Source of the DNA: Rhodanobacter panaciterrae
GTDB lineage: Bacteria > Pseudomonadota > Gammaproteobacteria > Xanthomonadales > Rhodanobacteraceae
Length of the DNA: 64,000 nucleotides
Direction: 5' to 3'
Assembly: GCF_014651895.1 (NCBI RefSeq)
Contig: NZ_BMXT01000001.1
Coordinates: forward strand, 1,958,836-2,022,835
Position numbers and translations under genes: made by a program
The notes under the pieces: model-generated
What the model saw: the letters and a program-made list of their open reading frames with translations, nothing else
Databases searched by the model: none
What the model was told of the DNA's origin: nothing
In this document: piece after piece, positions 56,892-64,000 of the stretch
How the letters are laid out: every line of letters starts with the position of its first letter
Position numbering within the stretch: position 1 is the first letter of the stretch

Positions 56892-57197
56892 TTACCAGCT
56901 GGCCTTGCGCAGACCCGGCACGTCGCCGCGCATGGTCGCTTCACGCAGCTTGTTGCGGCCGAGGCCGAACTTGGCGTAAACGGCACGCGGACGGCCGGTC
57001 AGGGCGCAGCGGGTGCGCTGACGCGACGGGCTGGCGTCGCGCGGCAGCTTCTGCAGCTTGGTCTGGGCGGCCATCTTCTCCTCGTAGGAGGCGGTGGGGC
57101 TCAGCACGATCGCCTTCAGTTCAGCGCGCTTGGCGGCGAACTTCTGGACGAGTTTGGTCCGCTTGATATCGCGGTTCACCATTGATGTCTTGGCCAT
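56892..57197 (-). CDS. rpsN: 30S ribosomal protein S14 (long, zinc-independent form)
   Basis: 101 residues. The C-terminal [20 protein letters not shown] and [18 protein letters not shown] are diagnostic. The CxxC pairs of the zinc form are absent and the length is that of the zinc-independent type. Confidence 0.97.
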   Translation of the reverse strand: MAKTSMVNRDIKRTKLVQKFAAKRAELKAIVLSPTASYEEKMAAQTKLQKLPRDASPSRQRTRCALTGRPRAVYAKFGLGRNKLREATMRGDVPGLRKASW

Positions 57198-57211
57198 GGA
57201 TTACGCGCCTA

Positions 57212-57751
57212 TCAGTTGCGGAACGGGAAGCTGAACGCTGCCAGCAGGGCTTTCGCTTCTTCGTCGGTCTTCGCGGTGGTGGTGATGGAAATATCCATGC
57301 CACGCAGCGCATCAACCTGATCGAAGTCGATTTCAGGGAAAATGATCTGTTCCTTGATACCGAAGTTGTAGTTGCCACGGCCGTCAAACGCCTTCGCCGA
57401 AACACCGCGGAAGTCGCGCACGCGCGGCAGCGAGATGTTGATCAGGCGATCCATGAACTCCCACATCTGGGCACGGCGCAGGGTGACCTTGCAGCCGATC
57501 GGCCAGCCGTCGCGGATCTTGAACGAGGCGACGGAAACGCGCGCCTTGGTCGTGATCGGCTTCTGGCCCGCGATCTTGGCCATGTCGGCCACGGCGTTCT
57601 CGAGCACTTTCTTGTTGCCCGCCGCTTCGCCCACGCCCATGTTCAGCGTGATCTTGGTGATGCGGGGAACCTGCATCACGTTCTGGTAGCCGAATTGCTC
57701 AGTGAGCTTGGCAACTACCTGCTCTTTATAAAAATTTTCAAGGCGCGTCAT
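57212..57751 (-). CDS. rplE: 50S ribosomal protein L5
   Basis: 179 residues, the normal length. It binds 5S rRNA and contacts P-site t[23 protein letters not shown] and [17 protein letters not shown] are conserved. It is 14 bp from rpsN. Confidence 0.97.
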   Translation of the reverse strand: MTRLENFYKEQVVAKLTEQFGYQNVMQVPRITKITLNMGVGEAAGNKKVLENAVADMAKIAGQKPITTKARVSVASFKIRDGWPIGCKVTLRRAQMWEFMDRLINISLPRVRDFRGVSAKAFDGRGNYNFGIKEQIIFPEIDFDQVDALRGMDISITTTAKTDEEAKALLAAFSFPFRN

Positions 57752-57762
57752 GATCGTGTTCC

Positions 57763-58077
57763 TTACGCGTCCACGACCTCGCCAGTCGAACGGAACACGC
57801 GGACCTTGCGCCCATCTTCGAGCGTTTTGGTGCCGACGCGTTCACCCTTGTTCGTGGCGGGGTTGAACAGCTGCACATTGGAGAGATGGATCGAGGCTTC
57901 ACGCTCGACGATACCGCCAGCCTGGTTGGCCTGCGGGTTCGGCTTGGTGTGACGCTTGATCAGATTCACGTTGGAGACGAACACACGGTCGTCTGCAACA
58001 CGCAGCACATCGCCGCGCTGACCCTTGTTTTTGCCGGTGATCACGAGGACCTGATCACCCTTACGGATACGGTTCAT
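57763..58077 (-). CDS. rplX: 50S ribosomal protein L24
   Basis: 104 residues. The KOW motif [20 protein letters not shown] is at the N-terminus. L24 is an early assembly initiator of the 50S subunit. Confidence 0.97.
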   Translation of the reverse strand: MNRIRKGDQVLVITGKNKGQRGDVLRVADDRVFVSNVNLIKRHTKPNPQANQAGGIVEREASIHLSNVQLFNPATNKGERVGTKTLEDGRKVRVFRSTGEVVDA

Positions 58078-58091
58078 TTTGTGATCTCCGC

Positions 58092-58460
58092 TCAGAGCAC
58101 TTCGGGCGCGAGGGAGACGATCTTCATGAACTTCTCGCTGCGCAGCTCGCGGGTAACCGGTCCGAAAATACGGGTGCCGATCGGCTCGAGCTTGTTGTTG
58201 AGGAGCACCGCTGCATTGCCGTCGAAACGGATCAGCGAGCCATCGGGACGGCGCACACCCTTGGCGGTACGAACCACCACGGCGTTGTACACCTCACCCT
58301 TCTTTACCTTGCCGCGGGGAATCGCATCCTTCACGGTGACCTTGATGACGTCACCGATCGCGGCGTAACGGCGCTTGGAGCCGCCGAGCACCTTGATGCA
58401 CATCAGTTCCTTCGCGCCGCTGTTGTCCGCTGCGGAAAGCGTGCTTTGCATCTGGATCAT
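58092..58460 (-). CDS. rplN: 50S ribosomal protein L14
   Basis: 122 residues, starting [20 protein letters not shown]. It lies at the subunit interface. [19 protein letters not shown] is conserved. In E. coli this is the first gene of the spc operon; here no separate promoter is obvious in the 14-bp gap to rpsQ. Confidence 0.97.
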   Translation of the reverse strand: MIQMQSTLSAADNSGAKELMCIKVLGGSKRRYAAIGDVIKVTVKDAIPRGKVKKGEVYNAVVVRTAKGVRRPDGSLIRFDGNAAVLLNNKLEPIGTRIFGPVTRELRSEKFMKIVSLAPEVL

Positions 58461-58474
58461 GGCTGCACCCTCCC

Positions 58475-58747
58475 TTAGACGTTGGCGCGCGTGATGATTT
58501 CAACCACGCGGTGATGTTTGGTCTTGGACAACGGACGGCACTCGGCGATACGCACGAGGTCACCCTCGTTCGCGCCCAGGTCGTCCTGCGCATGCAGCTT
58601 GGTCGAACGGCGGATGATCTTGCCGAGCAGCCAATGCTGAACCTGACGCTCGACCAGTACGGTGACCGTCTTGTCCATCTTGTTGCTGGTGACGCGACCC
58701 TCGAGGGTACGCGTCTGCTTCTCTACTTGAATCTGGTTATCGCTCAT
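58475..58747 (-). CDS. rpsQ: 30S ribosomal protein S17
   Basis: 90 residues. [20 protein letters not shown] and the C-terminal [17 protein letters not shown] are diagnostic. It is the last gene of the S10 part of the cluster. Confidence 0.97.
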   Translation of the reverse strand: MSDNQIQVEKQTRTLEGRVTSNKMDKTVTVLVERQVQHWLLGKIIRRSTKLHAQDDLGANEGDLVRIAECRPLSKTKHHRVVEIITRANV

Positions 58748-58759
58748 GTCGGCCGTCCC

Positions 58760-58945
58760 TTACTTCTTGCCGCCGAGCACGAACTTCGTGCGGGCGATGT
58801 CACGCCGAACGCGGCGAAGCTGGTGCGGCTGAGTGAGCTGGCCGGAGCCTTTCTGCATGCGCAGGTTGAACTGCTCCTTGCGCAGATCCAGCAGATGCTG
58901 GTTCAGCTCTTCGGCCGACTGGTTATTGATATCTTTGCTGGCCAT
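58760..58945 (-). CDS. rpmC: 50S ribosomal protein L29
   Basis: 61 residues. QSAEELNQHLLDLRKEQFNL and the HQLRRVRRDIARTKFVL helix are typical. L29 is near the exit of the peptide tunnel. The ATG shares a base with the rplP stop, so translation is coupled. Confidence 0.95.
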   Translation of the reverse strand: MASKDINNQSAEELNQHLLDLRKEQFNLRMQKGSGQLTQPHQLRRVRRDIARTKFVLGGKK

Positions 58946-59358
58946 CACATCACCGCCCTGGTCACGAACTGGGTCTGCACCGACAGCTTCGCTGCCGCCA
59001 GACGGAACGCCTCACGTGCCGTGACCTCATCGAGGCCCTCGATCTCGTAAAGCATGCGGCCGGGCTGGATCTGGGCAACCCAGAACTCAACACTGCCCTT
59101 GCCGGCACCCATGCGGACTTCGATCGGCTTCTTGGTGATCGGCTTGTCCGGGAACACGCGGATCCACAACTTGCCACCGCGCTTGACGTAACGGGTGATG
59201 CAGCGACGAGCGGCTTCGATCTGACGCGCGGTGAGCGCACCATGCGTGATCGCCTTCAGTCCGTACTCGCCAAAGCTGACGAGGTTGGAGCACTGGGCCA
59301 AGCCGTCGTTACGGCCTTTGAACTGCTTGCGGTATTTGGTTCGTTTCGGTTGCAACAT
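58945..59358 (-). CDS. rplP: 50S ribosomal protein L16
   Basis: 137 residues. It starts [40 protein letters not shown] is the conserved middle. It contacts the A-site tRNA elbow. Confidence 0.97.
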   Translation of the reverse strand: MLQPKRTKYRKQFKGRNDGLAQCSNLVSFGEYGLKAITHGALTARQIEAARRCITRYVKRGGKLWIRVFPDKPITKKPIEVRMGAGKGSVEFWVAQIQPGRMLYEIEGLDEVTAREAFRLAAAKLSVQTQFVTRAVM

Positions 59359-59369
59359 GGCAACTCTCC

Positions 59370-60125
59370 TTACTTCGCAGACCGCTCGCGGCGGCCGTCA
59401 CCGGCCTCGCGACGCGAATCATTACGACGACCTTCGCCACCTTCGCGGCGCGGCTGCGACGACGGCTCGTCCTTCGACTCCTGGGATGCTGCTGCCAGAT
59501 CGAAGACCTCACCCTTGTAGATCCACACCTTGATTCCGATGATGCCGTAGGTGGTGTTCGCTTCGGCGGTACCGTAGTCGATGTCGGCGCGCAGCGTATG
59601 CAGCGGCACGCGACCCTCACGGCTCCACTCGGAGCGGGCGATCTCGGCACCGTTCAGACGACCGGACACGTTGATCTTGATACCCAGTGCACCCAGGCGC
59701 ATCGCATTGCCGACCGAACGCTTCATCGCGCGACGGAACATGATGCGGCGCTCGAGCTGCTGCGCGATCGACTCGGCCACCAGCTGTGCATCCAGCTCGG
59801 GCTTGCGCACTTCATTGACGTTGATGTGCGTCGGAACGCCCATCATGTCGCTGACTTCCTTGCGCAGCTTCTCGATATCCTCGCCCTTCTTGCCGATCAC
59901 CACGCCCGGACGGGCGGTGTGGATCGTCACGCGTGCGGTCTTGGCCGGACGCTCGATCTGGATCTTCGAGATGCCGGCGGCAGCCAGCTTCTTCTTCAGC
60001 ATGTCGCGGACTTTGATGTCGGCCACGAGATACTTGGCGTAATCGCGCTTGTTGGCGAACCACTTCGAGTTCCAGTCCTTGGCAATGCCGAGGCGGATAC
60101 CGGTGGGATGAACTTTATGACCCAT
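59370..60125 (-). CDS. rpsC: 30S ribosomal protein S3
   Basis: 251 residues. It starts [20 protein letters not shown], with a KH domain around [17 protein letters not shown]. The core ends near residue 210; then comes a tail of about 40 residues rich in Arg, Glu, Gly and Ser, longer than in E. coli S3 (233 residues). S3 forms part of the mRNA entry helicase. Confidence 0.97.
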   Translation of the reverse strand: MGHKVHPTGIRLGIAKDWNSKWFANKRDYAKYLVADIKVRDMLKKKLAAAGISKIQIERPAKTARVTIHTARPGVVIGKKGEDIEKLRKEVSDMMGVPTHINVNEVRKPELDAQLVAESIAQQLERRIMFRRAMKRSVGNAMRLGALGIKINVSGRLNGAEIARSEWSREGRVPLHTLRADIDYGTAEANTTYGIIGIKVWIYKGEVFDLAAASQESKDEPSSQPRREGGEGRRNDSRREAGDGRRERSAK

Positions 60126-60140
60126 CGTCTATATCCTCGG

Positions 60141-60476
60141 TCAGTTACCAACAACCACAGTGATGTGGCTGGTGCGCTTGAGAATGCGCGAACCGCGGCC
60201 TTTGGCGCGGGCGTGCATGCGTTTCATCGCCGGACCTTCGTCAACGAAGATGCTGGCCACTTTCAGCTCGTCGACGTCGGCGCCGAGATTGTTCTCGGCG
60301 TTGGCGACGGCCGACAGCAGCACCTTGCGGACAAGGAGCGCGGCTTTCTTGTTGGTAAAGGTGAGCACGTCGCTGGCCCGGCCGACGGGAAGCCCGCGGA
60401 CGAGGTCAGCCACCAGGCGTGCCTTTTGCGCCGAAATGCGGGCGCCACGCAGGATCGCTTTGGCTTCAGTGCTCAT
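60141..60476 (-). CDS. rplV: 50S ribosomal protein L22
   Basis: 111 residues. It starts at the ATG overlapping the rpsS stop (ATGA). [20 protein letters not shown] and the tunnel-lining loop region [20 protein letters not shown] are conserved. Confidence 0.96.
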   Translation of the reverse strand: MSTEAKAILRGARISAQKARLVADLVRGLPVGRASDVLTFTNKKAALLVRKVLLSAVANAENNLGADVDELKVASIFVDEGPAMKRMHARAKGRGSRILKRTSHITVVVGN

Positions 60477-60748
60477 CACTTACCCTTCTTGTCGCCGACA
60501 TGGCCCTTGAACGTACGGGTCACCGCGAACTCGCCGAGCTTGTGCCCGACCATGTTCTCGTTGATCAGTACGGGTACGTGCTGACGGCCGTTGTGAATAG
60601 CGATGGTCAAGCCAACCATTTCCGGCAGGATCATCGAGCGGCGCGACCAGGTCTTGATCGGGCGCTTGTTGTTGGCGGAAACCGCAGCTTCCACCTTCTT
60701 TACGAGGTGAAGGTCGACGAACGGACCTTTCTTCAGAGAGCGAGGCAT
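60476..60748 (-). CDS. rpsS: 30S ribosomal protein S19
   Basis: 90 residues, starting [40 protein letters not shown] is diagnostic. It lies in the head of the small subunit with S13. Confidence 0.97.
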   Translation of the reverse strand: MPRSLKKGPFVDLHLVKKVEAAVSANNKRPIKTWSRRSMILPEMVGLTIAIHNGRQHVPVLINENMVGHKLGEFAVTRTFKGHVGDKKGK

Positions 60749-60760
60749 GTCGGTTTCCTG

Positions 60761-61585
60761 TTACTTCGTACGACGACGCACGATGAACTGCTGCGTGCGC
60801 TTGTTGTTACGGGTCTTGTAGCCCTTGGCCGGCGTGCCCCACGGGCTGACCGGATGACGACCACCTGAAGTCTTGCCTTCACCACCACCGTGCGGATGGT
60901 CGACCGGGTTCATCACCACACCGCGAACGGTCGGGCGAATACCCAGCCAGCGCTTCGCGCCAGCCTTGCCGAGCTTCTTCAGGCTGTGCTCGCCGTTGCC
61001 GACTTCACCGATGGTGGCGCGGCAATCGACCGAGACACGACGCATTTCGCCGGAGCGCAGACGCAGCGTGGCGTAACCGGATTCGCGTGCCACCAGCTGC
61101 ACCGAAGCACCGGCGCTGCGGGCGATCTGCGCGCCCTTGCCCGGACGCAGCTCGATGCAATGGATCGTGCTGCCCATCGGAATGTTGCGCAGCTGCAGGC
61201 AGTTGCCAGCCTTGATCGGCGCATCACGACCGGACACCAGGCGATCGTCCACCGCCACGCCCTTCGGCGCGATGATGTAACGACGCTCGCCGTCGGCGTA
61301 GCACAGCAACGCGATGTGCGCGGTGCGGTTCGGATCGTATTCGATGCGCTCGACGCGGGCGGCAATGCCTTCCTTGTCGCGCTTGAAATCGATGATGCGG
61401 TAATGCTGCTTGTGACCGCCGCCGCGATGACGCACGGTGATGCGGCCATGATGATTGCGACCACCGGTGCGGGACTGCGACTCGGTCAACGCCGCGTACG
61501 GCGCGCCCTTGTACAGACCTTCCGTCTTGACGCTGACTGCGTCACGACGACCCGGCGAGGTCGGCTTGTGGTTGATTAGTGCCAT
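60761..61585 (-). CDS. rplB: 50S ribosomal protein L2
   Basis: 274 residues. [20 protein letters not shown] near residue 40 and [20 protein letters not shown] near 225, with the conserved His close to the peptidyl-transferase centre, identify it. Confidence 0.98.
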   Translation of the reverse strand: MALINHKPTSPGRRDAVSVKTEGLYKGAPYAALTESQSRTGGRNHHGRITVRHRGGGHKQHYRIIDFKRDKEGIAARVERIEYDPNRTAHIALLCYADGERRYIIAPKGVAVDDRLVSGRDAPIKAGNCLQLRNIPMGSTIHCIELRPGKGAQIARSAGASVQLVARESGYATLRLRSGEMRRVSVDCRATIGEVGNGEHSLKKLGKAGAKRWLGIRPTVRGVVMNPVDHPHGGGEGKTSGGRHPVSPWGTPAKGYKTRNNKRTQQFIVRRRTK

Positions 61586-61602
61586 CTCACAGAACTCCTG
61601 GC

Positions 61603-61896
61603 TCAGGCCTTGGCGGAAACGTCGATGGTCTGGCCATCGGCAAGACGCACGTAGGCCTTACGCTTGCCCTGGCGGCTGCCAGCGCGTTGACGGAAGGCTT
61701 TGACCTTGCCCTTGGTGTTGACGAGGTTGACCTGCTCGACTTTCACGTCGAACAGCTTCTCCACGGCAGCGCGGACATCGGCCTTGGTCGCTGCGGGAGC
61801 GACCACGAATACATACTGGTTGTGCTCGGCCAGACGCGCCGACTTCTCGGAGATGTGCGGCGCGCGCAGCGTATCGAGAATGCGTTCGTTGTTCAT
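61603..61896 (-). CDS. rplW: 50S ribosomal protein L23
   Basis: 97 residues. The ATG overlaps the rplD stop (ATGA) and has GGAG 8 bases before it; a GTG at 61905 would add three residues. [20 protein letters not shown] and [20 protein letters not shown] are conserved. It is the docking site for trigger factor and SRP at the tunnel exit. Confidence 0.95.
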   Translation of the reverse strand: MNNERILDTLRAPHISEKSARLAEHNQYVFVVAPAATKADVRAAVEKLFDVKVEQVNLVNTKGKVKAFRQRAGSRQGKRKAYVRLADGQTIDVSAKA

Positions 61897-62495
61897 GCCA
61901 GCCACTCCTCGATCTTCTTCACCGCGTCAACCGTGACCACCACATGGTCGGAACCAACCAGGCTGACCGGGTTCAGGCCCATCACATCCAGTACGTGGAT
62001 ATAGGGAATGTTGCGTGCGGCCAGGAACACGGACTCGTTGGCGTCTTCCGACACCAGCAGCACGCGACCGGACACTTCCAGCTCGGCCAGCTTGGCAACC
62101 ATCGCGGAGGTCTTCGGCGTTTCGACGCCAAAGCTCTCGACGACCTTCAGACGACCCTGACGAACCAGCTCGGAAAAGATCGAGCGGATCGCGACACGGT
62201 AGGCCTTGCGGTTGACCTTCTGCTCGTAGCTGCGCGGCTTCGCCGCGAAGGTGCGACCACCGCCGACAAAGATCGGTGCACGGTAATCACCGTGACGGGC
62301 GCCGCCGCCCTTCTGCTTCTTGAATTTCTTGGTGGTACCGGACATCTCGCCGCGCGACAGCTGCGACTGGGTGCCGGCACGGCCGCCCGCCTGATAGGCG
62401 ATGACGACTTGGTGAACCAGGGCCTTCTTGTACTCACCGCCGAACACTTCGTCCGACACGCTGAGCGACTTGGCGCCAATAACATTGAGTTCCAT
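61893..62495 (-). CDS. rplD: 50S ribosomal protein L4
   Basis: 200 residues. The extended loop [20 protein letters not shown] lines the exit tunnel. In E. coli free L4 represses the S10 operon through its leader; a possible leader attenuator is visible upstream of rpsJ here. Confidence 0.97.
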   Translation of the reverse strand: MELNVIGAKSLSVSDEVFGGEYKKALVHQVVIAYQAGGRAGTQSQLSRGEMSGTTKKFKKQKGGGARHGDYRAPIFVGGGRTFAAKPRSYEQKVNRKAYRVAIRSIFSELVRQGRLKVVESFGVETPKTSAMVAKLAELEVSGRVLLVSEDANESVFLAARNIPYIHVLDVMGLNPVSLVGSDHVVVTVDAVKKIEEWLA

Positions 62496-62506
62496 GGCGT
62501 CTCTCC

Positions 62507-63148
62507 TCAGCTCTTCGTCGTCGGGCGGATGATGACGTCGCCACCGGTTGCACCCGGTACCGCACCCTTCACCGCGATCAGATGACGCTCGGCGTCGACC
62601 TTGACCACTTCCAGACCCTGCTGCGTGCGGTTGACCGCACCCATGTGGCCGGACATCTTCTTGCCCGGAAACACGCGACCCGGGGTCTGGCGCTGACCGA
62701 TGGAACCCGGCGCGCGATGCGACAGCGAGTTACCGTGGGTAGCGTCACCCATCTTGAAGTTCCAGCGCTTGATCGTGCCCTGGAAGCCCTTGCCTTTCGA
62801 CACGCCGGCAACGTCGACGATCTGGCCGACGGTGAACACGTCGTCTGCCTTGATCTCGCTGCCCACGGTGTACTTGCCGAGATCGTCGGCAGACACGCGG
62901 AATTCCCACAAGCCACGACCCGGCTCAACCTTGGCCTTCGCGTAGTGACCTTTCAGCGGCTGCGTCAGCAGGTTCGCGCGCTTGCTGCCCGCGGAAACCT
63001 GGACGGCGCTGTAGCCATCGTTATCGTCCGTCTTCAACTGGGTCACGCGGTTCGGCGTCGCTTCAATCAGCGTCACCGGAATCGAGCGGCCATCTTCAGT
63101 GAAGAGTCGGCTCATGCCGCATTTGCGGCCAACCAATCCGATACTCAT
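62507..63148 (-). CDS. rplC: 50S ribosomal protein L3
   Basis: 213 residues from [16 protein letters not shown], with AGGATACGA upstream. [20 protein letters not shown] carries the Gln that is methylated by PrmB in E. coli. An in-frame TTG start would add eight residues but overlaps the rpsJ end. Confidence 0.96.
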   Translation of the reverse strand: MSIGLVGRKCGMSRLFTEDGRSIPVTLIEATPNRVTQLKTDDNDGYSAVQVSAGSKRANLLTQPLKGHYAKAKVEPGRGLWEFRVSADDLGKYTVGSEIKADDVFTVGQIVDVAGVSKGKGFQGTIKRWNFKMGDATHGNSLSHRAPGSIGQRQTPGRVFPGKKMSGHMGAVNRTQQGLEVVKVDAERHLIAVKGAVPGATGGDVIIRPTTKS

Positions 63149-63168
63149 CTTCGTATCCTGTCTGTCGC

Positions 63169-63480
63169 TCAACCGAGCTTGATCTGAACATCGACGCCAG
63201 CGGCGAGATCAAGCTTCATGAGCGCGTCCACGGTTTTGTCGTTCGGGTCGATGATGTCGAGCACACGCTTGTGCGTACGGGTCTCGTACTGGTCGCGTGC
63301 ATCCTTGTCGACGTGCGGCGACGTCAGGATGGTGTAACGCTCGATTTTCGTCGGGAGTGGAATCGGGCCGAGTACCGTTGCGCCAGTGCGCTTGGCCGTC
63401 TCGACGATCTCACTGGCTGAGCGGTCGATCAGACGATGATCGTACGCTTTCAGCCGAATCCGAATCTTCTGGTTCGCCAT
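63169..63480 (-). CDS. rpsJ: 30S ribosomal protein S10
   Basis: 103 residues. It starts [20 protein letters not shown] and includes [20 protein letters not shown]. It is the first gene of the S10 operon and also the NusE elongation factor in antitermination. A long leader precedes it. Confidence 0.98.
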   Translation of the reverse strand: MANQKIRIRLKAYDHRLIDRSASEIVETAKRTGATVLGPIPLPTKIERYTILTSPHVDKDARDQYETRTHKRVLDIIDPNDKTVDALMKLDLAAGVDVQIKLG

Positions 63481-63601
63481 AACCGTGTCCTGTTGTCGAA
63501 AGAACGTAATGTGAAACGAAACGGCTTCTCACCGCCTCGCACAACCCTTTAACACCACATCGGTGGCTGCGTACAAATCGCACAGCCCCAATTCGAAAAG
63601 A

Positions 63602-63629
63602 CCAAGCGAGCGCTAGGCGGCTCGCTTGG
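63602..63629 (-). promoter_or_regulatory. Attenuator-like hairpin in the S10 leader
   Basis: On the minus strand, CCAAGCGAG / CTCGCTTGG with a 10-nt loop is followed by TCTTTTCG, about 120 nt before rpsJ. In E. coli a U-tailed leader hairpin mediates L4 attenuation of this operon, and this could be its counterpart. The rest of 63481-63792 shows no gene. Confidence 0.5.
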
Positions 63630-63792
63630 ACGAAATTGCGTATCACGCAAAAAAACGTAATCAGCAGGGCTGCGCCCCGTGATCACATTGCATTGCGAGG
63701 GCCATCCCGGCCTGCGAACTCGAAGCACATCCTGCGCCTCATTTCGCGGTAGATCGACCGAAGTCAAGCCTCAGTCGGTAAGCAAGCTGCCA

Positions 63793-63821
63793 AGTATACC
63801 TGCAAAATCTGGCTTAGTGAA
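63793..63821 (-). promoter_or_regulatory. Candidate promoter of the S10 operon
   Basis: On the minus strand TTCACT (63816-63821) and TATACT (63793-63798) have a 17-bp spacer. Initiation near 63786 would give a leader of about 300 nt before rpsJ. Confidence 0.65.
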
Positions 63822-63899
63822 GTAGCACGATGAAAAACATCGTGAGGGACCTCATCTGCCCCGGCGTTATCCGACCAACGGGCCGGATCAACGACGGAA

Positions 63900-63929
63900 G
63901 TTATCCCGGCAGCGAGCTGCCGGGATAAC
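63900..63929 (-). terminator. Terminator-like hairpin after tuf
   Basis: A perfect 13-bp stem, GTTATCCCGGCAG / CTGCCGGGATAAC with a 4-nt loop, lies 6 bp after the tuf stop. The T run on the minus strand is weak (ACTTCC), so termination may depend on the very stable stem. Confidence 0.75.
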
Positions 63930-63934
63930 AGAAC

Positions 63935-64000
63935 TTACTTGATGACCTTGGCCACCACGCCGGCGCCGACGGTACGGCCGCCTTCGCGAATGGCGAAGCG
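63935..64000 (-). CDS. tuf: Elongation factor Tu (3' end only)
   Basis: Only the last 21 codons and the stop lie in the window: RFAIREGGRTVGAGVVAKVI followed by K, the invariant EF-Tu C-terminus. Its position before rpsJ matches the str-S10 gene order. Confidence 0.95.
   Translation of the reverse strand, partial: RFAIREGGRTVGAGVVAKVIK

Overview
The window is a GC-rich chromosomal segment of a gammaproteobacterium, most likely of the Xanthomonadales/Lysobacterales and probably Rhodanobacteraceae (Rhodanobacter or Dyella type). That placement is an inference from gene content and order: map/rpsB-tsf-pyrH-frr-uppS-cdsA-dxr-rseP-bamA-lpxD-fabZ-lpxA-lpxB-rnhB-dnaE, a class II DAHP synthase beside dsbB, no rpmJ between secY and rpsM, and no skp between bamA and lpxD.

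Layout. 1-20000 is a dense plus-strand run. It starts with translation factors (rpsB, tsf, frr) and UMP kinase, then isoprenoid and phospholipid genes (uppS, cdsA, dxr), envelope proteolysis and outer-membrane assembly (rseP, bamA), lipid A synthesis (lpxD, fabZ, lpxA, lpxB), rnhB, a TlpA-like thioredoxin and dnaE. A partial map reads leftwards off the left edge. 20000-29300 carries a small HNH protein, accA, an exported protein of unknown function, an NYN/OST-HTH protein overlapping tilS, xseB-ispA, a DUF4870 membrane protein, pmbA, a DUF1653 protein and darP (yjgA).

29300-33540 is an accessory island between darP and tldD and is the most interesting part. Two inverted copies of a roughly 330-375 bp repeat enclose three AT-richer plus-strand genes: a TIR-domain effector candidate, a HEPN-like ORF without a normal start codon, and an ORF interrupted at a poly-G tract. 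One clear integron-type attC site and two decayed ones lie at their 3' ends, so this looks like a small integrase-less cassette array. Beside it, a NUDIX protein with a C-terminal membrane anchor lies between two copies of the 3' end of tldD, one of them decayed.

33540-49330 holds tldD, a sterol-desaturase-family enzyme, the rng-yhdP pair, a Dph6-like ATP pyrophosphatase overlapping mug, a small possible lipoprotein, two overlapping c-type cytochromes, a secreted amidase, and dsbB overlapping a class II DAHP synthase gene. 49400-64000 is the complete S10-spc-alpha ribosomal supercluster on the minus strand (rpsJ to rplQ, with secY and rpoA), preceded by the 3' end of tuf. Candidate promoters are visible before rpsJ and rpsM, and a family of small hairpins interrupts the cluster.

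I saw no rRNA, tRNA, CRISPR array, transposase or integrase gene in the window. Three low-complexity CCCTCCCC-type inverted repeats sit in intergenic gaps at about 14.6, 20.0 and 25.1 kb.
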